Of a stretch of DNA of 61,565 bases, positions 17,858 through 27,233 are shown one piece after another. Below the pieces are notes generated by a model. The model was given only the letters and a program-made list of their open reading frames with translations. It ran no database searches and was not told the origin of the DNA. How positions within the stretch are numbered: the stretch's first letter is position 1; each line of letters opens with the position of its first letter. Origin of the DNA: Akkermansiaceae bacterium (GTDB taxonomy: Bacteria; Verrucomicrobiota; Verrucomicrobiia; Verrucomicrobiales; Akkermansiaceae); contig CAIRGO010000016.1 in assembly GCA_903878115.1 (NCBI GenBank), positions 1-61,565 of the forward strand, in the 5' to 3' direction. A program made the position numbers and the translations under genes.

Positions 17858-18355
17858 TTAGGATAGGGGTGGCAGCTCAGCATCCAGCACGGATTGGGTT
17901 TGCTTACTGCGGAAAGCATTCAATTTTTCCGCGATGACTTCGTCAGTAGTTGCTAGTTGCGCAATTGCGAAAAGTGCAGCATTGATCGCGCCCGCCTTGC
18001 CAATCGCAAAAGTGGCGGTGGGGATTCCTGCGGGCATTTGCACTATGGATAATAGTGAATCGATGCCCTTGAGAGTTTTGGATTCTACTGGCACACCAAG
18101 CACGGGCAGGGGAGTCATCGCCGCGCACATTCCAGGCAGATGAGCCGCGCCTCCGGCACCAGCGATGATGGCTTTCAGTCCGCGATCCTTTGCTGTATGG
18201 GCATAATCGTAGAGTTTTTGCGGTGTGCGATGGGCGCTGACCACCTGAGCTTCCCACGGCACACCAAAGTCTTCCAGTGTTTTCGCGGCATGCTCCAACG
18301 TTGGCCAGTCTGATGTGCTGCCCATGATTATACCTACGATTGCTGTTGTGCTCAT
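17858..18355 (-). CDS. purE: N5-carboxyaminoimidazole ribonucleotide mutase
   Basis: PurE converts N5-CAIR to CAIR after PurK. The 165-residue length is typical of class I PurE. Key blocks are [12 protein letters not shown] near the N-terminus, the VSAHRTP active-site segment, [43 protein letters not shown] and the final Ala/Asn-rich helix. The ATG at 18355 has a possible promoter TTGATC-17-TTTACT upstream. It is followed by purK after a single base. Confidence 0.97.
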   Translation of the reverse strand: MSTTAIVGIIMGSTSDWPTLEHAAKTLEDFGVPWEAQVVSAHRTPQKLYDYAHTAKDRGLKAIIAGAGGAAHLPGMCAAMTPLPVLGVPVESKTLKGIDSLLSIVQMPAGIPTATFAIGKAGAINAALFAIAQLATTDEVIAEKLNAFRSKQTQSVLDAELPPLS

Positions 18356-18513
18356 GTGGGAAAGAGAGAGTAAATCACGAAATCAAGGAGCGATCAAGAC
18401 AGAAACACAGGAAATTTCCGATTCTTTTTTGCCCAGTGTCATAAGTGACAGAATCTTTGACCGATTCCGACTTGCCAAGAGCGATAAATAACTTAGGCTG
18501 GACGCGATTTTTC

Positions 18514-21500
18514 ATGACCCCTGCTCGTTGTTTCCGATTATTGCTGTTTCTTACCTTAGTAAGTTTGGCATGGTTATTTTGCGAGTCGGAAATGATTTTT
18601 CCTGCGTTATCGAAACGCTCAATTGATCAGCAGCAAGTTGCTTCCAATGAGAATGTAATTACCATAACCAAGAACGGCGATGCCCAGGTGAATGATGCAT
18701 CATTGCCTGAAGATGAAGATTGGGAAATCATCAGCGCAGCCAATGGGCAGAAGATGATTTTAGCATTGGATGAGGCTGTCAGTCGTGACAATGATGGCAA
18801 GGAAACGGTCATCAAACTAGTGCCCGCGGCAACACGCGAAACACTGCCATCTCGTCTTTTACAGCTTGGCCCAGTGGATCGTATTTTTCCTGTCGCTTAT
18901 CTAGCAGATCAAGAGCATACCATTTATTCTCGGCATATCGTGACCAAAGATTTGCGATTGCAAGTGGACTATGATGAGGCTGACCGACTGGCCACGCAGT
19001 TGCAGTTAGCAATCAAAGATAAACCAAGCTATGCTCCAGGGTGGGTGATTTTTTCTGCGGTCGATCCTTTCGCCGCACTCGGTGCCATGTCTGTTCTACG
19101 CGAGCAAAAAGGCAAAGCAACAGCGGACGTATTGCTAGCATCGCAAAAAAAACTCAAAGCCATGCCGAATGATCCACTCATTGCCGATCAATGGCATTTG
19201 AAAAATTCCACTACCTCAAGGACTCATGTGAATATAGAGTCAGCATGGAACTACGGTGGTTCCGGTGGGGTCAAGGGAGCTGGAATACGTATCGGTATTG
19301 TCGATGATGGTTTGCAAACGGCTCATCCTGATTTAGTTGCCAACGTGGACATCACGAATGATAAAGACTGGAACGGTGGTGATAGTGATCCTAATCCCGG
19401 AGTGGGTGATGATCATGGGACTTCTTGCGCGGGGAATGCGGCTGCGAAAGGAAATAATTCGTTAGGCGTTTCAGGCACTGCACCCGATGGCACCCTCGTT
19501 GGCATGCGTTTGATCTCTGCCGCCGCCACAGATGCGCAGGAGGCAGAGGCCATGGCTTACCTTCCTAATTTGATTCAGATTCTTTCCAATAGCTGGGGAC
19601 CAAATGATACCGGTGCAATTGTCGAGGGTCCTCAACCGTTGACCTTAGCCGCATTGGAAACTGCTGCGACGAGTGGAAGAGGAGGCAAAGGAACAATCAT
19701 CATGTGGGCCGGCGGTAATGGTGGTGATGTGGGTGATAATTCAAACTATGATGGCTATGCAAATTCGATCTACACGATTGCCATCGGCGCCTTGGATTCC
19801 AGTGGATCTAGATCTTATTACAGCGAACCAGGAAGTAATGTCGTGGTTTGCGCTCCATCAGATGGTGTTCTTGGTATTACTACAGTGGACCGCACAGGCT
19901 CCAATGGCTATAATACGAATTCTTCGGCTAGTGGAGGTGACTACGCAAACGATTTTGGCGGAACTTCATCAGCTACGCCTACCGCCGCTGGGGTCGTGGC
20001 TCTTTTGTTAGAGAAAAATTCCAACCTCGGCTGGCGTGATGTGCAGGAAATTTTAATTCGCTCAGCTTTTAAATGCAAACCCACTGATGCAGGCTGGGTC
20101 AACAATAGTGCGGGCTTCCATTTTAATCACGATTTCGGCGCGGGTCTTATCGACGCGAATGCCGCAGTCACAATGGCAGGCACATGGACAAATCTTCTGG
20201 CGCAAACTTCTACGATCTCCACGGAAGCGTCTTTAAGTGTGCCGATTCCAGAAAATAATGCTACCGGAATCACTCGCACCTTCAATTTGTCTGCTTCGAG
20301 TATTCGTGTCGAGCAGGTGACGGTTAAAGTTGATATCACTCACACATCACGTGGAAATTTAGAAATAAGTCTTACTTCCCCAAATGGCATGGTCAGCAAA
20401 TTGACGGAAGTACATGCTGACACGAATAACAATTATGCGCAATGGACATTCAGTTCTGTTCGAAATTGGGGAGAGAGTTCAGCGGGCAATTGGACTCTAA
20501 AAATTGCAGACCGTAGCACGGCTGGAAATTCTAGTGGAGGAACGTTGAATTTTACTGAGTTGAAAGTCTTTGGTACTAGCACCGCGCTTGTCAATCCTGT
20601 TCCAGCGGTGCAAATTACCCAACCTAATCAGAACCAAGTATTTAGTCCGGGGTCATCTGTCGCGGTCAATGTTTCCGCTGGTGATCTAACTGCAACAGGA
20701 TCAACGGGCGTTATTACTCAGGTGCAGTTGTTTGATCAAGGGCTGCTGGTCGGGACTGACACAACGGCACCTTACTCATTTTCCTTTTCCCCTACACTCG
20801 GTGCACATTTGTTAGAGGCAAAAGCCACCGATAGTCAGGGAGCCGTCGGAACCTCGGTCAGTGTTAATTTTTCCGTCGTGAATCAGGCCCCTGTCATCAC
20901 AGCGGCGAGTCTCTCTGCTAGTGGTCAAGTATTTTCTGATGTGGCGCTCACGGTAAGCTCTGTCACTGCCGCTGATCCCGAGGGCGGTTCGCTCACCTAT
21001 TCCTATCAATGGCAGTCTAGCATCAATCAAACGGACTTTATCGATGTTGCCTCAGCGACTCAGGCGACGTCACCCGTATTACCAGGAAGATTGCTGCGTT
21101 GCGTGGTGACTGCCTCCGATGGTATTGCCTCTAGCAATTCATTGACTACGGCATCAGTTAACATGCTGACCCGTCCCGTAACAACAGTGGCAGCGGGTGC
21201 GGGTTATTCTTATACGAGTGGCTTGGTACTCCGAGGAGTAAATACATCTGTGTCGCGCGCTGCGATGATCCATGAATTCAGTCAAGGAACTGGCACGGCG
21301 GAATGGGTAGAAATACTCACTCTGGACGCGGCGAGCTTTCGCAATTGGTCTCTCGCCGATAGCACTGCGTCCCGACTAACTTTTGCCAATACATCCGTGT
21401 GGGATAACATCCCGGTTGGAACTTTGATTGTCATTTATAATGGCGCATCAAAAGATACTTTACTCCCTGCGGATGATAACGACCCGAGTGACGGCAGGAT

Positions 21501-23202
21501 GATTTTATCTTCCTCCAATACGACTTATTTTGCTGGTGTATCCCCGGCATGGGCATCACTAGCTAATACTGGCGATGCAGTAGTATTGCGCTCATCTACG
21601 AGCGCAGTGGTAAGCCAAGTTTGTTATGGCGATCAAAGTAGTTATCCGCCCAATATCGGCAATGTGAGTGGCGGCATGTCGGCATATTTCAGCGGTAGTG
21701 ATGAGGCAGCTTCATCACTTGTGGCAAATTGGGTCATCACCTCGTCTACCGTTGCTAGATCGAATGGACCGCGCGTCGCCGCCAGTTTGCCGATTAGCTT
21801 TGGCGGAGATTGGACTACGTTGCCGACCGGATTCACGGGCAGTGGGATTGGCACTTATGCTTCTGACCTCGGTGGGGATACTGGCTTGAGTTCAGCAAAA
21901 TTCGATACTTCAGGGGATTCACTAGTGATCCAGTTTTCTACACAAGCCGCTGCGCTAACCTATCAAATCAGAGGAAATCCTGGCTCGGGCACTGCGACGA
22001 CGGGCACATTTCTGATCGAAGAATCTGCAAATGGTTCCACATACACGACGATGCGGACCATCTCCAATGCGAGCAATGGAGATACTGCCTATTCTAATAC
22101 ACCTGCGGCTTCGACGCGTTTCATTCGTTATACCTATTTAACGAAAATAGATGGCAATATTCAATTAGACAAACTGGCGATTACCGCTGCGGTGCCAAAT
22201 GTGCTCAGTGTCGTCGTCAATCCAGCAACCATTTCTGAAGGCGCTGGTGCCTCAACTGCGACAGCAACAGTCACTGTTTCGGCGGCACCGGTGTCCAATC
22301 TCGTGGTCAACCTTAGCTCGTCCGATACCACAGAAGCGACTGTTCCTTCAACTGTCACCATACTAGCTGGGCAAACTTCTGCGACATTTTCCGTTACGGC
22401 GATTGATGATCTGGACGTGGATGGCACGCAGACGGTGGTCATCACTGCAGCATCCGTTGGTTACAGCAGTGGCACCTTTTCGTTGTCGGTGACCGATAAT
22501 GATGGAGCGCTTACAGGGGTGACGCCGGGCGCCGCGAATACACCAGCAAATCAAACGTTAATTACTAGTTTACGCAATGGCTCAAACAGCTCTTCAGCAC
22601 TATTTCGTATTGGTTCTGCGGCGCAAGTTCCCGCAGACCTTTCATTGAATACCACTACCGGAGTTCTTTCGGGCAATCTGGCAAACAGCAATCCGACAGG
22701 AAATTATCTGATCGTGATCGAACGCTACAATTCACTCAATGAAGTAGTCTCGCAATCGTTTACCTTGAATCTAACAAATTCGATCAACAATTATGCCAAT
22801 TGGATTCTTGCTTACCCCCTCGCAACTCCATCCTCTGCAACCGCTGACGGTGATAGTGATGGTGTTACCAATGCGGTGGAAAATCTACTAGGTACTAGGC
22901 CTGATGTTTTTTCCGCTGGCCTAACGAAAATTGTGGCTTCAACGGGGATCTTGGTTTTTGAACATAGTCAATCGAATAGTCCCGCAACTGATCTGCAGTC
23001 AGCATACGAATGGTCAATCGATCTGCAGCATTGGAATGAAAATGGTGCGAGCTTTGGGGGAACACTGGTGAGTTTTAGTGCTGCCACGCTTGTTGATCTT
23101 GCTGCACCAGCGAATGATCAGATTCGCGTTACGGCAACAGCTACGGGAGTAGTTCCAAGTAGATTGTTTGCCCGTTTGCGCGTGACGCAAACGGGGCAAT
23201 GA
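18514..23202 (+). CDS. Giant secreted subtilisin-like serine protease (S8) with P-domain, lamin-tail and Calx-beta-like modules
   Basis: About 1562 residues from ATG 18514; the frame is open from a GTG at 18445, but the later ATG starts just before the signal helix (RCFRLLLFLTLVSLAWLF). A propeptide of about 230 residues precedes the S8 catalytic domain, with Asp in GIVDDGL (near 263), His in DDHGTSCAG (near 300) and Ser in FGGTSSATP (near 485). Next come a proprotein-convertase P-domain (about 575-690), a Big/PKD-like module, an Ig-like module, a lamin-tail-like domain (MIHEFSQGTGTAEWVEIL, about 918), and a Calx-beta-like module (about 1230-1330). The end carries the ADGDSDGVTNAVENLLG calcium-like motif but no PEP-CTERM tail. 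It is expected at the cell surface or outside; the substrate is unknown. Confidence 0.92.
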   Translation: MTPARCFRLLLFLTLVSLAWLFCESEMIFPALSKRSIDQQQVASNENVITITKNGDAQVNDASLPEDEDWEIISAANGQKMILALDEAVSRDNDGKETVIKLVPAATRETLPSRLLQLGPVDRIFPVAYLADQEHTIYSRHIVTKDLRLQVDYDEADRLATQLQLAIKDKPSYAPGWVIFSAVDPFAALGAMSVLREQKGKATADVLLASQKKLKAMPNDPLIADQWHLKNSTTSRTHVNIESAWNYGGSGGVKGAGIRIGIVDDGLQTAHPDLVANVDITNDKDWNGGDSDPNPGVGDDHGTSCAGNAAAKGNNSLGVSGTAPDGTLVGMRLISAAATDAQEAEAMAYLPNLIQILSNSWGPNDTGAIVEGPQPLTLAALETAATSGRGGKGTIIMWAGGNGGDVGDNSNYDGYANSIYTIAIGALDSSGSRSYYSEPGSNVVVCAPSDGVLGITTVDRTGSNGYNTNSSASGGDYANDFGGTSSATPTAAGVVALLLEKNSNLGWRDVQEILIRSAFKCKPTDAGWVNNSAGFHFNHDFGAGLIDANAAVTMAGTWTNLLAQTSTISTEASLSVPIPENNATGITRTFNLSASSIRVEQVTVKVDITHTSRGNLEISLTSPNGMVSKLTEVHADTNNNYAQWTFSSVRNWGESSAGNWTLKIADRSTAGNSSGGTLNFTELKVFGTSTALVNPVPAVQITQPNQNQVFSPGSSVAVNVSAGDLTATGSTGVITQVQLFDQGLLVGTDTTAPYSFSFSPTLGAHLLEAKATDSQGAVGTSVSVNFSVVNQAPVITAASLSASGQVFSDVALTVSSVTAADPEGGSLTYSYQWQSSINQTDFIDVASATQATSPVLPGRLLRCVVTASDGIASSNSLTTASVNMLTRPVTTVAAGAGYSYTSGLVLRGVNTSVSRAAMIHEFSQGTGTAEWVEILTLDAASFRNWSLADSTASRLTFANTSVWDNIPVGTLIVIYNGASKDTLLPADDNDPSDGRMILSSSNTTYFAGVSPAWASLANTGDAVVLRSSTSAVVSQVCYGDQSSYPPNIGNVSGGMSAYFSGSDEAASSLVANWVITSSTVARSNGPRVAASLPISFGGDWTTLPTGFTGSGIGTYASDLGGDTGLSSAKFDTSGDSLVIQFSTQAAALTYQIRGNPGSGTATTGTFLIEESANGSTYTTMRTISNASNGDTAYSNTPAASTRFIRYTYLTKIDGNIQLDKLAITAAVPNVLSVVVNPATISEGAGASTATATVTVSAAPVSNLVVNLSSSDTTEATVPSTVTILAGQTSATFSVTAIDDLDVDGTQTVVITAASVGYSSGTFSLSVTDNDGALTGVTPGAANTPANQTLITSLRNGSNSSSALFRIGSAAQVPADLSLNTTTGVLSGNLANSNPTGNYLIVIERYNSLNEVVSQSFTLNLTNSINNYANWILAYPLATPSSATADGDSDGVTNAVENLLGTRPDVFSAGLTKIVASTGILVFEHSQSNSPATDLQSAYEWSIDLQHWNENGASFGGTLVSFSAATLVDLAAPANDQIRVTATATGVVPSRLFARLRVTQTGQ

Positions 23203-23211
23203 GCAAGCTTC

Positions 23212-23478
23212 TTAGTGTTTCATGTTAGCCATGTATTTCTCAGGGCTGGCGTGGAATTTTTTCACACATGGTTTGCAGCAGAATTTGATTTCTTGACCAT
23301 TGTATGCCTCGGTGACGGGGGTGCCCATCGATCCGAGTTTGTTGCCGCTGACGATGCATGTCTGCGCCGTGTAGGGCTTGACGCCCTTTGCGGTGGGAGT
23401 GCTAGTCATGTCTGGATTAGTGCACGAACTGAAAAGTCCTGCTGCCGTCACGATGATGATAGTAATGTATTTTTTCAT
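23212..23478 (-). CDS. Small Cys-rich lipoprotein, YHS/TRASH-like, probably copper-binding
   Basis: The 88-residue protein has a lipoprotein signal (lipobox LFSSC, lipid Cys19) followed by a short linker and a compact domain with Cys41, Cys67, Cys68 and Cys71 in the pattern TCIVSG ... FCCKPCVKKFHASPEKY. The latter resembles metal-binding YHS/TRASH-type domains. It is the last gene of the minus-strand cassette after the multicopper oxidase fusion (50 bases downstream), which suggests copper or other heavy-metal binding in the periplasm. The metal is inferred, not shown. Confidence 0.8.
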   Translation of the reverse strand: MKKYITIIIVTAAGLFSSCTNPDMTSTPTAKGVKPYTAQTCIVSGNKLGSMGTPVTEAYNGQEIKFCCKPCVKKFHASPEKYMANMKH

Positions 23479-23527
23479 ATCTTATTTTTATTTTATGTTC
23501 TGTTTAGATTCTTTGTGAAAAGTTGGT

Positions 23528-25522
23528 TTAAAAATGAAATCCTATGCCTACGCCCCAGCCGTGGTTGGAGTCGTAGCCGCCGCTGAGTCCGTAGTTTTTA
23601 TTAAGCGTATATTCCATGTTGGCACCGTATTCCCAGAGGTCTGAAGTGTCATGCTGCACGCGGGTCATGAGACTCAGGCGGGAACTGATTTGAAAGGATT
23701 TACTGAGCGCTATTCTGCCGTCTAGTTCGTCGTTAAAGCTAATCTCGCTCTTAATCAAGTAAGGTAAACGATAGCGCACTCCTACGAAAAAATGATTCTC
23801 CTCGGAATCATGCAGGGAAAATCGATAACCTGCGAGCGATGAAATGTTGGGATTGAAGTAGTGCGACCATACAAATTGATTTTCCTCACTGTGATCATCG
23901 TCTTCCACCATCCCATGTTCCCAGTCGAGGTTGAGATTTTCTCTGCCCCACATCAGTGATGCCATGCCCATGGTCATATTGGTTTGCGCCACGCCATCGA
24001 TCATCCAATACCAAGGTTCGCGAGCGGACGGGCCTAAGTTTGGCTGATGATCGGCACCGTGGTCGTCGTAGCTGATCACACGTGCCATGCCGGCATCCAT
24101 GTGGTAAAGTAAATGGCAGTGGAAGATCCAATCGCCGTGTTCGTTGGCGAGAAATTCAATGGTGCGCGAACCCATAGGTGGTAGATCGACTGTGTGTTTC
24201 AGCGGTGAATAGTCGCCCGCTTCATTGATCATCCGGAAAAAATGCCCGTGCAAATGAATCGGGTGGTGCATCATCGAATCATTGACCAAATTGATCCGCA
24301 ATACTTCGCCGCGTTTGACGGAAATAGTGCTTTCTTCGTAAAGTGTTTTATTGTTAAACGACCAACGATATCGCTCCATATCGCCGGTGAGATGAAGGTC
24401 GATGCTGCGCGAACTAGTCGCATTTTTATATGTAGTTTTTTTCAGGGCCCGCAAGAATTTGTAGGGGGATGAATGCGGGTGCAGCGGGTCGTCGTCGATA
24501 TCGAGCGCCTGGTTGAGCATGTTGTCCATATTATAGTAATTAGGACGGCTAAGATCTTTCGCTTGATGCAATAAACCATTTCCGAGAATGAGTGAAGCGT
24601 GCCCTGATATATCCTGCGCGGTGGAGCGGATTTCAAACGCCCCATTGGCAGGCATGGTGACAACGATGTCGTACGTTTCCCCCATGCCTAACAATAATTG
24701 TTCGGTCTTTAATGGTTGCACGTCATTGCTGTCTGCCGCGATGATCGTCATGTTAGGAAATGCAGAGTTAATGTAAAAATAACTCGATGCGCCAGCATTG
24801 ATGATCCTGAGACGAATGCGTTCGTTTGCTTTGGCTGGAAGATATTGTGTGCTGAGTCCATTAATGAAAAATGCATCATAGGCAATATCGGAAACATCCA
24901 TGGGCAATAGTCGGGATTTTTCCCGTTGCCAGTAATCGCGGAGAGATCCTTGTTTGATGGCTCCTGCGATCGATTGCATGGTGCCTTTCCGGATGGAATA
25001 ATAATTGCTGCTGCGCATCAGTGTGCGCATGATTGCTTTTGGGTCTTCATGAGTGAATTCTGATAGAACCATCACGTAATCGCGATCATACGCTGCGGTG
25101 TTAGATTTTTTTGGATGCACTATGATGCCCCCATACAATCCGCGTTGCTCTTGTAATCCAAAATGCGAATGATACCAAAATGTGCCTGAGTGGGTCAGCG
25201 GGAATTCGTAAGTAAATAATTCCCCTGGCGCGATGGGGAGAGTATTCAGATAGGGCACTCCATCCTGGTTATTTGGCAATAGTAGTCCGTGCCAGTGTAG
25301 GGAAGTGGCTTCTTTTTTTAGCGAATTCGTCACGTGAATGCGAGCTACATCACCTTCGGTGAATTCTAGTGTTGGCGCAGGAATGCTATCATTGATGGCC
25401 AAACCAGTGCTGGTTTTGTTACCAAGCGTAATTGTCTTTTCTGCCACCGTGAGATGGTATTCAACGATACGAGCGTGGAGAAAAATCGAAAAAAGGAAAA
25501 AAATGAATAAATAACGATGCAT
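23528..25522 (-). CDS. Multicopper oxidase fused to a CopB-like outer-membrane barrel
   Basis: The 664-residue protein starts at ATG 25522 with a signal peptide (MHRYLFIFFLFSIFLHA). Residues about 20-485 are a CopA-type multicopper oxidase with all four copper motifs: LHWHG (76-79), YHSHF (118-120), HPIHLHGHF (near 418-425) and HCHLLYHMDAGM (near 466-480, type 1 Cu ligands Cys, His and Met). After an Asp/His/Met-rich linker containing MTMGMASLMWG, residues about 530-664 consist of alternating amphipathic strands ending GWGVGIGFHF, with the terminal Phe of outer-membrane barrels and a pattern like CopB. CopA and CopB are normally separate proteins. The fusion would hold the oxidase at the outer membrane. 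Confidence 0.88.
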   Translation of the reverse strand: MHRYLFIFFLFSIFLHARIVEYHLTVAEKTITLGNKTSTGLAINDSIPAPTLEFTEGDVARIHVTNSLKKEATSLHWHGLLLPNNQDGVPYLNTLPIAPGELFTYEFPLTHSGTFWYHSHFGLQEQRGLYGGIIVHPKKSNTAAYDRDYVMVLSEFTHEDPKAIMRTLMRSSNYYSIRKGTMQSIAGAIKQGSLRDYWQREKSRLLPMDVSDIAYDAFFINGLSTQYLPAKANERIRLRIINAGASSYFYINSAFPNMTIIAADSNDVQPLKTEQLLLGMGETYDIVVTMPANGAFEIRSTAQDISGHASLILGNGLLHQAKDLSRPNYYNMDNMLNQALDIDDDPLHPHSSPYKFLRALKKTTYKNATSSRSIDLHLTGDMERYRWSFNNKTLYEESTISVKRGEVLRINLVNDSMMHHPIHLHGHFFRMINEAGDYSPLKHTVDLPPMGSRTIEFLANEHGDWIFHCHLLYHMDAGMARVISYDDHGADHQPNLGPSAREPWYWMIDGVAQTNMTMGMASLMWGRENLNLDWEHGMVEDDDHSEENQFVWSHYFNPNISSLAGYRFSLHDSEENHFFVGVRYRLPYLIKSEISFNDELDGRIALSKSFQISSRLSLMTRVQHDTSDLWEYGANMEYTLNKNYGLSGGYDSNHGWGVGIGFHF

Positions 25523-25614
25523 AAAAAATTGTGGTGGATGAATCTCTGCGTTTTTTCGGCGCAAAAAAATCAATTTCTAGAGACCCGCAGGAGTTACTGC
25601 GTTGGCGCACTTCA

Positions 25615-25986
25615 TCAAATCACATAGACGCAAATCACCTGATGCAGTCGTCGCAAGGGTGGATGTGCTTGCCACGCTGTATCGATGGCATTGTGTGCTG
25701 TACTTTCGTTAGAAAAAATAGCCATGCCATGGTCTGCAATCGTCACCAAGGGAACCGACGGTGTGAACGGCAGAAACTCATCCGCAGACACGGGAGCGGG
25801 CGAAGGTTTCTCGATTCGACAACCGCAGGAATCTTGCTCATTTTTAGTTGTCTTTTTATGCTAAGAGCAACAACAACATTCTTCGGTGCCGCATGTTGTA
25901 GGGGAAGCTTGGGGAAATCCACAAGCCGCGGAACTGGCGATCATGATCACCAGAAACAAACTCAGGGACTGACGGAACTTTTTCAC
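25615..25986 (-). pseudogene. Cys-rich copper-cassette lipoprotein gene interrupted by an in-frame TAG
   Basis: From GTG 25986 the frame encodes a signal peptide with a lipobox (SSAAC, lipid Cys22) and a short Cys cluster (TTCGTEECCCCS) before an amber codon at 25861-25863 (codon 42). The same frame continues without another stop as HKKTTKNEQDSCGCRIEKP, then VSADEFLPFTPSVPL and a C-terminus LRRLHQVICVYVI, ending in TGA at 25615. Without the TAG it would be 123 residues. It lies directly upstream of the multicopper oxidase fusion on the same strand, so a copper-binding role is likely. It could be a recent pseudogene, a sequencing error or a readthrough gene. Confidence 0.7.
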
Positions 25987-26114
25987 AGTTATTAAGCGAA
26001 TCTAGACGGGGATTATGTTTTCACAATGGGAAAATTTTCCAAACGGGTGAATTATTTACATGCGGCAATTTTTCGGTTGAAAAGATTGCAGATCAATGAA
26101 TGATCTGTCTGGAG

Positions 26115-26615
26115 ATGACACAATGGTATTACGGCAGTGAGGGGCAACAGAATGGCCCAGTGGCAGATCACGAACTTCATTCTTTGATCGCTCAAGGAGT
26201 GATCATTGATAGCACTCTCGTATGGCGTGAGGGAATGGTGACGTGGCAAGCAAAGGCCACTGTGCCAGAACTGCAAGCGGGTGCTTCATCGCTGAACATG
26301 GCGAATTCTTATTATCCTGCCATGGCCAATATGGCTCCCAACTCAGGCCTCGCGATCGCCAGCATGGTTTGTGGGATTGTGAGCATACTATTTTGTTATG
26401 TGCACGCTATTGTGGCCATACCTGCGGTGATTTGTGGTCACATGGCATTGAAACGCATCAATGATTCCCCCGTTCCGATGGCTGGGCGCGGCATGGCTAT
26501 TGCGGGATTAGTGACTGGTTATATCGCGCTATTTTTTCAAATATGCTGGATCGGGTTTTTCATTTATGCATTTAACCAAGCTTCCTCGCATAGTTCATCA
26601 ACTTTTGGTCCTTAA
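26115..26615 (+). CDS. GYF_2 (DUF4339) and DUF4190-like membrane protein
   Basis: About 166 residues. An N-terminal GYF_2 domain (QWYYGSEGQQNGPVADHEL ... VWREGMVTW, residues 3-50) is joined by a short linker to a two-helix DUF4190-like membrane region (GLAIASMVCGIVSILFCYVHAIVAIPAVICGHMAL then a second helix pair). An ATG at 26100 in frame is an alternative start. GYF_2 domains are thought to bind peptides, but no function is known for these fusions. It is followed by a paralogue at 26634, which has its own -10-like TATAAT in between. Confidence 0.82.
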   Translation: MTQWYYGSEGQQNGPVADHELHSLIAQGVIIDSTLVWREGMVTWQAKATVPELQAGASSLNMANSYYPAMANMAPNSGLAIASMVCGIVSILFCYVHAIVAIPAVICGHMALKRINDSPVPMAGRGMAIAGLVTGYIALFFQICWIGFFIYAFNQASSHSSSTFGP

Positions 26616-26617
26616 CT

Positions 26618-26623
26618 TATAAT
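26618..26623 (+). promoter_or_regulatory. Predicted -10 element upstream of the GYF_2 gene at 26634
   Basis: A perfect TATAAT lies three bases after the previous stop codon and ten bases before the next ATG. A TTCATC 18 bases upstream is a weak -35. If used, the mRNA leader would be only about three bases. Confidence 0.4.
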
Positions 26624-26633
26624 CTAGCTTATC

Positions 26634-27227
26634 ATGAATTGGTTTTATGCAAAAAATGGCAGTCAACAGGGTCCTGTTGCAACGGAGGCACTCAAAGCAA
26701 TGCTTGCTAGCGGTGAAATTTCACCGAGCGATTTGATTTGGCGTGATGGAATGAGTGATTGGACTCCTGCGGGGCGTGTAGCGGAGATTGCTTCGGTCGC
26801 GGCGAGTCCTTCAGTGGAAGCGGCACCCTATAACTCACCAGCACCAGCGTCTTACTCGGCGCCAACTTCATACGCGGCTACTTCCTCGTATTCGCTAGGC
26901 CAATTACCGCCTCCTGCTGGATTAGCGATTGCGTCGATGTGCTGCGGTATTGCTTCGATTGTCATTTGTTGCATGCCTTATTTCTCTATTTTTGCTGCGA
27001 TAGCGGCTGTAGTAATGGGTCACATTTCACAGAAAAAAATTAAAGCAAATCTTGCAGGTGGATCTGGTATGAAAACTGCCGGTCTTGTCACCGGATACAT
27101 CGGTCTTGTTCTTGCCGTTTTCATGCTTGGAGCCATGGTATTTGCTCAAGTTAATCCAGACTTTGCAAAAAAAATGGAAGAGATACAAAATATGCAAAAG
27201 CAAAAAATCGAAAGTCAGCAGCGCTAA
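26634..27227 (+). CDS. GYF_2 (DUF4339) and DUF4190-like membrane protein, paralogue
   Basis: The 197-residue protein repeats the architecture of its neighbour: GYF_2 domain (NWFYAKNGSQQGPVATEAL ... LIWRDGMSDW, residues 2-46), a Pro/Ala/Ser/Tyr-rich linker (about 60-95), then the membrane block GLAIASMCCGIASIVICC and a second helix near 150-170, ending in a basic Gln/Lys tail. The two copies differ mostly in the linker. It is followed six bases later by the DUF2752 gene and probably cotranscribed with it. Confidence 0.83.
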   Translation: MNWFYAKNGSQQGPVATEALKAMLASGEISPSDLIWRDGMSDWTPAGRVAEIASVAASPSVEAAPYNSPAPASYSAPTSYAATSSYSLGQLPPPAGLAIASMCCGIASIVICCMPYFSIFAAIAAVVMGHISQKKIKANLAGGSGMKTAGLVTGYIGLVLAVFMLGAMVFAQVNPDFAKKMEEIQNMQKQKIESQQR

Positions 27228-27233
27228 TTTTTC

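Noticed and set aside
2419-25986. TAG recoded as a sense codon in this organism
   Set aside because: TAG ends several conserved genes with normal lengths (FmdB-type at 33594, metX at 36088, the exported aminotransferase at 51976, tlyA at 58459), so it is a working stop codon.
25531-25995. 154-residue plus-strand ORF upstream of the copper genes
   Set aside because: It lies antisense to the interrupted Cys-rich lipoprotein gene, whose signal peptide and Cys motifs make the minus strand the coding one.
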